A stretch of 6,488 nucleotides of DNA, from positions 1-6,488 of the forward strand of contig QIKS01000307.1 in assembly GCA_003233025.1 (NCBI GenBank), written 5' to 3'. Of the stretch, positions 1 to 6,054 are shown piece by piece. Below the pieces are notes generated by a model, which saw nothing but the letters and a program-made list of their open reading frames with translations, was not told where the DNA came from and searched no databases. Source of the stretch: Hellea balneolensis. Its GTDB lineage: Bacteria; Pseudomonadota; Alphaproteobacteria; Caulobacterales; Maricaulaceae. Position numbers and translations under genes: made by a program. How positions within the stretch are numbered: position 1 is the stretch's first letter; the number at the start of each line of letters is the position of its first letter.

Positions 1-294
1 AAAGAGGCTTTGGAGAAATTTGAACAGGCTTATTTGGAAAAACCAACCCAAGCCGTTTTTGACAATAATCGTCGCATGGCTCTGGTTTTGTTGGGCCGGG
101 ACACGCAAGCTTTTGACGGCCTTGAAACTTCTCTTGCCGCCCGGCTATATAATGACGTTGGTTATATTGCCGCCGCTCAGGGGGAGAGGGATAAAGCGCG
201 CCGTTATTACAAAAAAGCCATCGCCCTATCGCCTGAACATTTCGAGTTGGCTAAACAAAACCTGGCTGCGCTCAATACGGCCACCCTCCCTTAA
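1..294 (+). CDS. TPR (tetratricopeptide) protein, C-terminal fragment
   Basis: The reading frame is open from base 1, so the true start lies upstream; 97 codons and a TAA stop are visible. The last 50 or so residues form a clear TPR helix pair: YNDVGY and AAQGERDKARRYYKKAIALSP, with the small/aromatic spacing and the closing Pro of the motif, then a capping helix ending in QNLAAL. The preceding segment (NNRRMALVLLGR) looks like another, more degenerate TPR. TPR arrays are protein-interaction scaffolds. The pattern of a Gly-Tyr TPR followed by a NLxxL cap resembles TadD-like pilus-assembly TPR proteins, but the fragment is too short to decide, so no symbol is given. The gene converges on the mscS-like gene, and the two stop codons overlap. 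A TTG at 10-12 is in frame but is very unlikely to be the start. Confidence 0.75.
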   Translation, partial: KEALEKFEQAYLEKPTQAVFDNNRRMALVLLGRDTQAFDGLETSLAARLYNDVGYIAAAQGERDKARRYYKKAIALSPEHFELAKQNLAALNTATLP

Positions 295-1106
295 TTGCTC
301 GCTATAATCTGCGGTGGTAATTTATAGCCCGCTTGTCGCAAAGCTTGGTTAAGGGCCGCGCGAATATGGGAAGTTTCCGTTCTCAAATTTGCAGCCTCTA
401 GCCAAAACCGCGATTGGATAATGGCGCTGGTCGGGGTGAAACCCTGAACAATCACACTGGCGGCGTCTTTATCAATCACGGCTTTATGGTTTTGTAAGAC
501 GGTATTTAACGCCGCCAAAGCGCCCGGCAAATCATTGTCACGGGAAAGTTCTATGGCCACATCAACGCGCCGGGTTTGACAGCGCGAATAATTATCAATT
601 TGCCCGCGCCAAAGCTGCGCATTGGGCAAAACCGTCAAAATACCGCTGGGGGCTTTAAGCTGGGTGGTGAACAGGCCGATTTCCAAAACTTCCCCCTCGA
701 CGTCTGGCGTGACGATATATTCGCCGACTTTGACGGCGCGCAAGAAAACCAACATCATCCCCGCCGCCACATTGGACAATGTGCCCTGGACGGCCAAAGC
801 AATGGCCAGACCCGCCGCGCCAAATGCCGCGAGCAGGCCGGAGGCCGGAATGCCGGCGATGGTCAGGGCGGCATATATACTGGCCAGCAAAACCCCGTAA
901 CGAGCAATGGTGGCGAGCAAGGGGCGGACTGTGGCGCTGGCCTGCAAGCCTTTTTGATTGCTAAGCCGCTTGGTAACGATGCGTCCGACCCAACGTGAAG
1001 CGATCCAGCCCAAGATAAGAATACCAAGTGCTTGTAGGGTATTGATGACAAAGGGCGCGATCCTCACCCATAAATCTGAATTGATGAATTGGTCTATATT
1101 TTCCAT
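291..1106 (-). CDS. mscS: Small-conductance mechanosensitive channel (MscS family)
   Basis: This inner-membrane channel opens under membrane tension to release solutes on hypo-osmotic shock. The 271 aa match the short, E. coli MscS-like architecture (286 aa). TM1 is near residues 14-36, TM2 near 62-86 and the pore helix TM3 near 88-124, followed by the beta domain (VKVGEYI, EIGLFTT, VLPNAQL at 154-170) and the alpha/beta C-terminal domain to the end. By alignment with E. coli MscS, L100 and L104 correspond to the pore-ring leucines L105/L109, Q107-G108 to the Q112-G113 hinge, and SNVAAG to SNLAAG; the E. coli G108 position is Ala103 here. The frame is open upstream to 1250, but that stretch lies inside holA and is not channel-like. 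The ATG at 1106 begins directly at TM1 context and has a good Shine-Dalgarno. It overlaps the holA stop by one base (TAATG), implying coupled translation. It is the last gene of the operon. The symbol denotes family; orthology to E. coli mscS is not proven. Confidence 0.93.
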   Translation of the reverse strand: MENIDQFINSDLWVRIAPFVINTLQALGILILGWIASRWVGRIVTKRLSNQKGLQASATVRPLLATIARYGVLLASIYAALTIAGIPASGLLAAFGAAGLAIALAVQGTLSNVAAGMMLVFLRAVKVGEYIVTPDVEGEVLEIGLFTTQLKAPSGILTVLPNAQLWRGQIDNYSRCQTRRVDVAIELSRDNDLPGALAALNTVLQNHKAVIDKDAASVIVQGFTPTSAIIQSRFWLEAANLRTETSHIRAALNQALRQAGYKLPPQIIASN

Positions 1107-2149
1107 TACCGTGTCCTTTTTTGCGCATAGTTGGACAGGGCGAGCAAGAGCCGCCCCAAAATTGCTTGCGCCGGTGCGCCCGTGGTTTTCATCCGCTTTT
1201 CCGTGGCCAGACTTTCTGACAAAGCCCGCGCCAAGGCAAGTTCGCTCCAAATATGCAAATGATTGGCAAAGCCGGTTTTTTGCATAATAAACACCGGAGG
1301 CCGTAAATTGCCCATGGCTTCATTGGCACTTTGGCCCGCGCCCATCAAACTCTTGGCTTGATGGAGGCGGGTGAGGTGCCTTTGCAGGGCTGCCAAAATT
1401 GAATGGGACGTTATTTTTCCGGCCAAAGCACGCTGATAGCCGCCGTCCGCTTTTTGCGGTCGCCCGCCCAGTGTATCAAACACAATGTCGTCCAGCCCCG
1501 CCGCCCCGGCGCCGGCGGCAACCGCCTTGATATCTTCAAAGCCAACGCAGGTGTTCTCGCCCATATACAAGGCCAGTTTATCAATCTCGCTGCGCGCCAT
1601 ACGGCGATCCCCTTGCAAAAGCGGGACAAATGCTTCCAGCGCCTCTTGTTCGATACGAATATTTTGCGCCGCCAGTTCGGATTTCACCAAACCGTTCAAA
1701 GAGGCGATCGTATCGGCGTAACACGGGATAGCAGCAAAATTGCGGGCTTTCTCGAAACATTTGCGCACCGCCGAGCGCGGGCTTAAATCCCCCGCTTCAA
1801 TGATAAGCTTGGCAGCACATCTGTCCAAATTGCCGTCCAGCATGGTAATGGTTTTGGCAATGGCCGCCCCGCCGCGCTCATGGGACAGACGTATATGGAT
1901 CAGCCGGGCATCGCCGAGCAAAGACAGGGCCGACATTTCGTCAACCAGCCGGGCCGGGTCGCCGGTCAAATCATCGGCGTTTAGGCTGGTTGCGGCAAAG
2001 GGATCGTCAGGGTTTTGGCAAAAAGCCTGCGCCAATATGCCTGCCCGCTCGGCGCACAAACCTTGGTCGGGGCCAAAAAACAATGCGCCGACATGGCTGG
2101 GGTCGGGGGCTTTGAGGTAAGCATCAACCCGTCCCCCCGATAGTTTCAC
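1106..2149 (-). CDS. holA: DNA polymerase III subunit delta (HolA)
   Basis: HolA is the wrench subunit of the clamp loader: it binds and opens the beta sliding clamp so the clamp can be loaded on primed DNA at the replication fork. The 347 aa are a normal family length. Residues about 19-40 (LFFGPDQGL and following) carry the degenerate, non-hydrolysing P-loop region of the delta AAA+ fold. Residues about 155-195 carry the family signature in which a helix precedes LLQGDRRMARSEIDKLALY, and about 245-347 form the C-terminal collar domain, with LRPPVF at 282-287. Translation starts at a GTG that shares GTGA with the lptE stop codon (4-nt overlap), with AGG a few bases upstream. The position directly after lptE matches the conserved leuS-lptE-holA order, which supports the assignment. 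The stop overlaps the ATG of the channel gene. Sequence similarity is modest, as is usual for HolA. Confidence 0.93.
   Translation of the reverse strand: MKLSGGRVDAYLKAPDPSHVGALFFGPDQGLCAERAGILAQAFCQNPDDPFAATSLNADDLTGDPARLVDEMSALSLLGDARLIHIRLSHERGGAAIAKTITMLDGNLDRCAAKLIIEAGDLSPRSAVRKCFEKARNFAAIPCYADTIASLNGLVKSELAAQNIRIEQEALEAFVPLLQGDRRMARSEIDKLALYMGENTCVGFEDIKAVAAGAGAAGLDDIVFDTLGGRPQKADGGYQRALAGKITSHSILAALQRHLTRLHQAKSLMGAGQSANEAMGNLRPPVFIMQKTGFANHLHIWSELALARALSESLATEKRMKTTGAPAQAILGRLLLALSNYAQKRTR
1114..1118 (-). promoter_or_regulatory. Shine-Dalgarno for the mscS-like gene
   Basis: AAGGA on the minus strand lies seven bases before the ATG at 1106, inside the last codons of holA. It decides the start: the frame is open 48 codons further upstream, but only this ATG combines a ribosome site, the one-base overlap with the holA stop and the expected MscS N-terminus. 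Confidence 0.7.
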
Positions 2150-2646
2150 TGAGCGCCTGCGCGGGGTTGGTAGAGGGCCAATTTGGCAATGATGCGGTCT
2201 GCGGTTTCATTGGCCACTTGCCCTTCGGCATTGCTTTGGGCGGTCGCCGTGCCGTAAGGATCACGGGGCGCGCCAAAGGTGGAAACAACCCGCACTTTAT
2301 CTTTGTAAACCTCGTCGCCGGTTTTGGCGTCGATCAATATAAACCCGGCGTCCATGACAAGATCATAACGTGACGCCACATCATCGGCGCCAATGCCTAA
2401 ATTGATGCGGCGAGTTTTGGGGGTGACGTGCAAGATAAGGGGGGCGGTTTTATTATCGCCAAACCGGTCACGCAGGGCTTGCTTGAGCAAAAAATCGATT
2501 TTCTCATTGCCCGGCGTTTCGATGGCAATGTCACTAAATACCAAGCCATTGCCGCCAAATGCAGACGGGGCATGGACGGGTTTAAACCCACAAGCGCTAA
2601 GGGCAAACAACATGCCCATGACCAAGCAAAACCGTATAATTTTCAT
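2146..2646 (-). CDS. lptE: LPS-assembly outer-membrane lipoprotein LptE
   Basis: LptE plugs the LptD beta-barrel at the outer membrane and takes part in inserting lipopolysaccharide into the outer leaflet. The 166 aa start with a lipoprotein signal: basic MKIIR, a hydrophobic core, then lipobox LSAC with the lipidated Cys at residue 19. CGFKPV immediately after it is the LptE hallmark (CGFxP). Residue +2 is Gly rather than Asp, consistent with outer-membrane sorting by the enterobacterial rule. The ASRYDL stretch (91-96) and the C-terminal segment from DPYGTA (129-134) through the ADRI helix are typical of alphaproteobacterial members. It lies 14 nt behind leuS and overlaps holA by 4 nt. The ATG at 2646 is chosen because it begins the signal peptide and follows a Shine-Dalgarno. 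This operon position and a partner LptD elsewhere in the genome are expected from known biology; LptD is not in this window. Confidence 0.93.
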   Translation of the reverse strand: MKIIRFCLVMGMLFALSACGFKPVHAPSAFGGNGLVFSDIAIETPGNEKIDFLLKQALRDRFGDNKTAPLILHVTPKTRRINLGIGADDVASRYDLVMDAGFILIDAKTGDEVYKDKVRVVSTFGAPRDPYGTATAQSNAEGQVANETADRIIAKLALYQPRAGAQ

Positions 2647-2657
2647 AACCCTACCGT

Positions 2658-2662
2658 CTCCT
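2658..2662 (-). promoter_or_regulatory. Shine-Dalgarno of lptE overlapping the leuS stop codon
   Basis: AGGAG on the minus strand includes two bases of the leuS TAG stop and sits 11 bases before the lptE ATG, slightly far from optimal. A second purine run (GGG) lies closer to the ATG. Ribosomes ending leuS would cover this site, so lptE translation is probably coupled to leuS. Confidence 0.5.
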
Positions 2663-5252
2663 AATTCGCCACTATATTGATAATCCGTCCGGGGACAATG
2701 ATGATTTTCCTGATGGTTAAATCGGCGACATAATCTTTGATGCGTGGATGGGCCAAAGACTGCTGTTCCAGCTCGTCCTTACCCATTGATTTTGGCACGG
2801 AAATTTCGGCCCGCTTCTTGCCGTTGATTTGTATGGGCATGACAACATCATCCTCGACCAATAATTTAGGGTCAGCCACGGGCCAGGGCGCATCGGTGAC
2901 AAACCCCTCCCCGCCCAAATGGGCCCAACACTCTTCGGCCAAATGGGGCATAAAGGGTGCGATCATCCGGGTAAGCGCGCCCAGGCCTTCCGCTTTGGCT
3001 GCGTCAAAAATTTCATATTTTTTTAAGGCGGCAACCAGTTCGTAAATCTGGGCTACGGATGTGTTAAACCGAAATTGGTCAATCCCCTGGGTGACATTGG
3101 CCACAGCTTTGTGGACGGATCGGCGCAGTTCAAGAGCAGCCCCGCTTGCGTCTTTCGCTTGCGTCATAGGACCTAAATCAGCGCTAAAATCTTTGGCGTT
3201 GGTTTCGCTGACCAAAGCCCAAACCTTGCCAACAAACCGCCATGCACCAACCGCGCCCGATTGTGTCCATTCAACGTCGCGGGCTGGCGGGCTGTCGGAC
3301 AGGACGAACCAGCGCGCAACATCTGCGCCATATCCTTCGATAATATCTGCCGGATCGACGACATTTTTCTTCGACTTGGACATTTTTTCAACCGGGCCGC
3401 GAACAAGTTCTTCGCCGCTGGAGATTTCAAAAAACCCGCCGTCTTTCTCGTCAACATCTGCGGGCATAACCCATTTGCCGTCTTTTGTTTTATAGCTGGC
3501 ATGGGTGACCATGCCTTGGGTGAACAGGCCGTCAAATGGCTCGCCGCTCGGCAGATCAAGCAAGCCACAATCGCGCAAACCACGGGTGAAAAACCGGGCA
3601 TAGAGTAAATGCAAAACCGCATGTTCAACGCCGCCAATATATTGGTCAACCGGCAGCCAGTGGCTGGCCTGTTTGTTATCAAAGGGTTTGTCATCGGTAT
3701 TGCCGCCGGCAAAGCGGGCAAAATACCATGAGCTATCGGCAAAGGTATCAAGGGTATCGGTTTCGCGCCGGGCTGGTTTCTTACAAGCGGGACAGGTGGC
3801 GTTTTTCCAGCTGGGGTGATGCTCTAAAGGATTGCCGGGCTTGTCAAAGCTGACATCATCGGGCAGCTCGACCGGTAAATCCTTGGTCGGCACGGGCACG
3901 GCTCCGCAGGCACCGCAGTGGATGATCGGGATAGGGCAACCCCAATAGCGTTGGCGCGAGACGCCCCAATCGCGCAAGCGGTAGGACACGGTTTTCTGGC
4001 CAACACCCAAATCTTCCAGCTTGGCGATGCTCAAGGCAATGCCTTCTTTGGTGCCAAGCCCGTCTAAAAATTGCGAATTATAAAGAACGCCCGGCCCGGT
4101 ATAGGCTTGCGCCTCGACGGTATAATTGGCCGCGTCTTCGCCTTCGGGCAGGACGACGGGGGTGACGCCCAGCTTATATTTGCGGGCAAAATCCAGATCG
4201 CGCTGATCGTGGGCCGGACAGCCAAAGACGGCCCCCGTTCCGTAACCCATGAGCACGAAATTGGCGGCGTAAACCGGCAGGCTTAGTGTGTCGTCAAAAG
4301 GATGAGCGACGCGCAAGCCCGTATCGACGCCGCGCTTTTGTGCTTTCTCAATGGCTTCTTCAGTGCTGCCCATAGCAACACATGTTTTTGCCAATTCCTG
4401 AAGCTGTGTATTGTCAGCCATCAAGGATTTAATCAAAGGATGATCATAAGCAAGGGCGACAAAACTGGCGCCAAATAAGGTGTCGGGGCGGGTGGTATAG
4501 ACCTCAACCCCGTCAAAACCTTCAGGGGCAGCTCCGGCAAATGCGAATTTAAACTGGGCACCTTCCGAGCGGCCAATCCAGTTTTTTTGCATGGTGCGGA
4601 CTTTCTCCGACCAGCGGGTCAGCCCGTCCAATGCGTAATATAAATCATCGGCGTAGTGGGTGATTTTAAAAAACCACTGATCCAGTTCGCGGGTTTCAAC
4701 CTGGGCGCCTGAGCGCCAGCCCTTGCCGTCAATCACTTGCTCATTGGCCAGCACCGTCATGTCAACAGGATCCCAATTGACCTTGGCGGTTTTGCGGTAG
4801 ACCAGGCCTTTTTTCATAAAGGCTAGAAAAATCGCTTGTTGCTGTTTGTAATAAGCCGTGTCGCAAGTGGCAAATTCCCGGCTCCAGTCCAAAGCAAATC
4901 CGAGCCGCTTTAGGGGTTCGCGCATGGCGGCGATATTATCATATGTCCAGGCTTTGGGATGCCCGCCCTGCTCAATCGCTGCATTTTCCGCCGGCATGCC
5001 AAATGCATCCCAGCCCATAGGGTGTAAGACCTCAAACCCGCAGGCACGTTTATAGCGCGCAACAACATCGCCCATAGCATAATTACGCACATGGCCCATA
5101 TGAATGCGCCCAGACGGGTAGGGAAACATTTCAAGGGCGAAATATTTGGGTTTGCTCGTATCTTTATTCGGAGTGCGCGCCGTAAAGCTTTCAGCTGCCG
5201 CCCAGGCCTCTTGCCATTTAGGCTCGGTTATGGCCGCATTATATCTCGTCAT
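2661..5252 (-). CDS. leuS: Leucyl-tRNA synthetase
   Basis: This cytoplasmic class I aminoacyl-tRNA synthetase charges tRNA-Leu with leucine and edits mischarged amino acids. The 863 aa are full length for bacterial LeuRS. The Rossmann catalytic domain carries the HIGH-type motif HMGH at 51-54, preceded by PYPSGRI, and KMSKS at 623-627. The CP1 editing domain is intact: TTRPDT at 253-258 (Thr-rich hydrolytic region) and CPAHDQRD at 345-352, whose Asp349 is the likely counterpart of the universally conserved amino-group-binding Asp. A zinc-binding insertion has four cysteines (C446, C449, C487, C490). The anticodon-binding helical domain follows from about 700, and the small C-terminal domain ends the protein. 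It starts at ATG 5252 with AGGA four bases upstream, 15 nt behind the DUF3576 gene. No frameshift or missing catalytic residue is seen. No leucine-responsive attenuator is visible upstream. Confidence 0.99.
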   Translation of the reverse strand: MTRYNAAITEPKWQEAWAAAESFTARTPNKDTSKPKYFALEMFPYPSGRIHMGHVRNYAMGDVVARYKRACGFEVLHPMGWDAFGMPAENAAIEQGGHPKAWTYDNIAAMREPLKRLGFALDWSREFATCDTAYYKQQQAIFLAFMKKGLVYRKTAKVNWDPVDMTVLANEQVIDGKGWRSGAQVETRELDQWFFKITHYADDLYYALDGLTRWSEKVRTMQKNWIGRSEGAQFKFAFAGAAPEGFDGVEVYTTRPDTLFGASFVALAYDHPLIKSLMADNTQLQELAKTCVAMGSTEEAIEKAQKRGVDTGLRVAHPFDDTLSLPVYAANFVLMGYGTGAVFGCPAHDQRDLDFARKYKLGVTPVVLPEGEDAANYTVEAQAYTGPGVLYNSQFLDGLGTKEGIALSIAKLEDLGVGQKTVSYRLRDWGVSRQRYWGCPIPIIHCGACGAVPVPTKDLPVELPDDVSFDKPGNPLEHHPSWKNATCPACKKPARRETDTLDTFADSSWYFARFAGGNTDDKPFDNKQASHWLPVDQYIGGVEHAVLHLLYARFFTRGLRDCGLLDLPSGEPFDGLFTQGMVTHASYKTKDGKWVMPADVDEKDGGFFEISSGEELVRGPVEKMSKSKKNVVDPADIIEGYGADVARWFVLSDSPPARDVEWTQSGAVGAWRFVGKVWALVSETNAKDFSADLGPMTQAKDASGAALELRRSVHKAVANVTQGIDQFRFNTSVAQIYELVAALKKYEIFDAAKAEGLGALTRMIAPFMPHLAEECWAHLGGEGFVTDAPWPVADPKLLVEDDVVMPIQINGKKRAEISVPKSMGKDELEQQSLAHPRIKDYVADLTIRKIIIVPGRIINIVAN

Positions 5253-5267
5253 GACGTCCTGGCTTGC

Positions 5268-5777
5268 TTACCGGCTATCGGCGGAAGCGATAAATAATTC
5301 TCGCGCCCGGGTGAGAATAGAATTTTCAATGGTACGCGCCGTGTCCGCGTCAACGGACGCATCGTTCCAACTGACCTGGCCGCGCACTTGTTTGAAAATG
5401 GAAACTTTAAGCGCATCAGCGCGCAGGTTTGTGTCCAAAATATAAACTGTTGCCTTAAAGCGCTCATCGGGCGCTTGCGGGCTGGCATACCAGTCGGTGA
5501 TAATAACGCCGCCAAAAGGATCAATTTCCATCAGGGGCATGAAATTGAGAGTTTCCAGGGAAGAACGCCATAAATACTCATTGACGCCAAGGCGCGGCGC
5601 AACCGTTCTGGTTTTAATTCTTGTTCCGCCGGTATTTGTCTGCGCTTTTGATTTGCCGCCAAATATATTGGGAGCGGACGGCAAGGTGTTTTTAACCGTC
5701 GAGCAGCCGCTCAACCCTAGGGATAAAGCGGCGCTTAAGGCTGTAACAGCTAAAAGAATTCTCATAGACGATGACAT
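5268..5777 (-). CDS. DUF3576 family lipoprotein, function unknown
   Basis: This is a 169-aa predicted lipoprotein. An N-terminal signal (basic Arg6, hydrophobic 7-21) ends in lipobox LSGC, with Cys25 the lipidation site; Ser at +2 suggests the outer membrane by the enterobacterial rule. A low-complexity linker rich in Ser/Thr/Lys/Pro spans about 27-60. The conserved DUF3576 domain follows: GVNEYLWR at 64-71, DPFGGVIITDWY at 86-97, an ERFKATVYILD strand at 105-115 and a C-terminal helix with ILTRAREL at 154-161. The family is widespread in Alphaproteobacteria next to leuS and has no established function known to me. As the first gene of the operon, upstream of lptE, a role in outer-membrane biogenesis is a guess from context. 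The ATG at 5777 has GGAG eight bases upstream; Met5 (5765) is a less likely alternative. Confidence 0.9.
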   Translation of the reverse strand: MSSSMRILLAVTALSAALSLGLSGCSTVKNTLPSAPNIFGGKSKAQTNTGGTRIKTRTVAPRLGVNEYLWRSSLETLNFMPLMEIDPFGGVIITDWYASPQAPDERFKATVYILDTNLRADALKVSIFKQVRGQVSWNDASVDADTARTIENSILTRARELFIASADSR

Positions 5778-5785
5778 AATCTATT

Positions 5786-5789
5786 CTCC
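5786..5789 (-). promoter_or_regulatory. Shine-Dalgarno of the DUF3576 gene
   Basis: GGAG on the minus strand ends eight bases before the ATG at 5777. This favours Met1 over the in-frame Met5 as the start of the lipoprotein signal. Confidence 0.6.
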
Positions 5790-5809
5790 AAATGGCACCA
5801 ATGCTTGGC

Positions 5810-5838
5810 AATAACCGGCCCAGTGCGCTTCATTTCAA
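5810..5838 (-). promoter_or_regulatory. Weak candidate promoter for the leftward operon
   Basis: On the minus strand TTGAAA (5833-5838) is followed after 17 bases by GTTATT (5810-5815), which would start transcription near 5803, about 25 nt before the DUF3576 start. The -35 is fair but the -10 is poor. An alternative -10 is TATGGT (5849-5854) or TATATA (5844-5849), lying 20-25 bases beyond the FNR-like dyad, roughly the geometry of an activator-dependent promoter. A promoter must exist in this intergenic region, but the exact site is uncertain. Confidence 0.25.
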
Positions 5839-5874
5839 CTGGCTATATACCATAAGCGTTGCGCACGGCTAGAC

Positions 5875-5888
5875 TTGAATTACATCAA
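5875..5888. promoter_or_regulatory. FNR/FixK-type binding site candidate
   Basis: The dyad TTGAA-TTAC-ATCAA matches the FNR consensus TTGAT-N4-ATCAA at 9 of 10 specified bases and fully matches the CRP/FNR-superfamily core TTGA-N6-TCAA. It lies between two divergent genes. It covers the region where the -35 of the rightward TATAAT promoter should be, which suggests repression there, and is placed approximately for activation of the leftward operon (centre about -40 to -45 from the alternative leftward -10 elements). Binding is inferred from sequence only. Confidence 0.45.
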
Positions 5889-5909
5889 ATGCGCTCTCTG
5901 TTCTATAAT
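5879..5909 (+). promoter_or_regulatory. Candidate rightward promoter
   Basis: A perfect TATAAT hexamer sits at 5904-5909. The best -35 is ATTACA at 5879-5884 (4 of 6 bases, 19-base spacer). Transcription would start near 5916 and give a leader of about 140 nt before the exported Pro/Gln-rich protein. The -35 overlaps the FNR-like dyad. The -10 match is strong but the -35 and spacer are not, so an activator or another start point is possible. Confidence 0.4.
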
Positions 5910-5926
5910 TTTTGGTAAGATGGGCT

Positions 5927-5968
5927 GTAAAACCCGGTAAGTGCGGTGTTTTGGCATGGTTTTACCGC
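5927..5968 (+). repeat. Competing inverted repeats in the rightward leader
   Basis: GTAAAACC (5927-5934) is perfectly complementary to GGTTTTAC (5958-5965). CGGTAA (5935-5940) pairs with TTACCG (5962-5967), and GCGGT (5943-5947) pairs with ACCGC (5964-5968). All three left arms compete for the same right arm, so only one stem can form at a time in RNA. The loops are 16-23 bases. No uninterrupted U-tract follows, so it is not a clear terminator. Confidence 0.4.
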
Positions 5969-5972
5969 CTTG

Positions 5973-5987
5973 TTAACCTTTTATTAG
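5973..5987 (+). promoter_or_regulatory. CtrA-like binding site candidate
   Basis: TTAA-N7-TTAG matches the full CtrA box TTAA-N7-TTAA at 7 of 8 specified bases, and TTAACC agrees with the preferred left half (TTAACCAT). CtrA is the alphaproteobacterial response regulator of cell cycle, motility and pilus genes. The site lies 68-82 bases upstream of the rightward start codon, without a convincing -10 at the usual distance. Inference from motif only. Confidence 0.35.
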
Positions 5988-6020
5988 GGATGGGGGATGG
6001 ATATAGAGGTATATTTATAC

Positions 6021-6032
6021 TTTGTTAACAAA
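6021..6032. promoter_or_regulatory. 12-bp perfect palindrome, operator candidate
   Basis: TTTGTTAACAAA is a perfect self-complementary 12-mer ending 22 bases before the rightward ATG. Directly before it GTATA-TT-TATAC (6009-6020) forms a second dyad. The core TTGTTAAC recurs at 5970-5977, centre-to-centre 52 bp away. The arrangement resembles paired operator sites, but no regulator can be named. Confidence 0.35.
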
Positions 6033-6054
6033 CCCGTGTGGACGTGACGTTGAA

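Noticed and set aside
576..998. 140-codon open frame antisense to the mscS-like gene
   Set aside because: The composition (Gly/Gln/Arg/Asn-rich) mirrors the complement of the conserved channel gene; no ribosome site or family resemblance.
1107..1250. Upstream in-frame extension of the mscS-like gene (48 more codons, start at 1250)
   Set aside because: The added residues lie wholly inside holA, lack MscS or signal-peptide character, and the ATG at 1106 has a Shine-Dalgarno and stop-start overlap.
1403..1786. 127-codon open frame antisense to holA
   Set aside because: It is fully inside holA, which has conserved HolA motifs on the opposite strand; no independent evidence of coding.
3173..3751. 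192-codon open frame on the same strand as leuS in another frame
   Set aside because: It lies entirely within intact leuS catalytic-domain coding, has no recognisable motif and is a GC-driven frame shadow.
5875..5909. TTGAAT (5875-5880) as the -35 of the rightward TATAAT promoter
   Set aside because: The spacer would be 23 bases, well outside the 16-19 base range for sigma-70 promoters; the sequence is better explained as half of the FNR-like dyad.
5927..5983. Rho-independent terminator formed by GTAAAACC/GGTTTTAC
   Set aside because: The stem is AT-rich with a 23-base loop, and it is not followed by an uninterrupted T-run; CGCCTTGTTAACC intervenes before TTTT.
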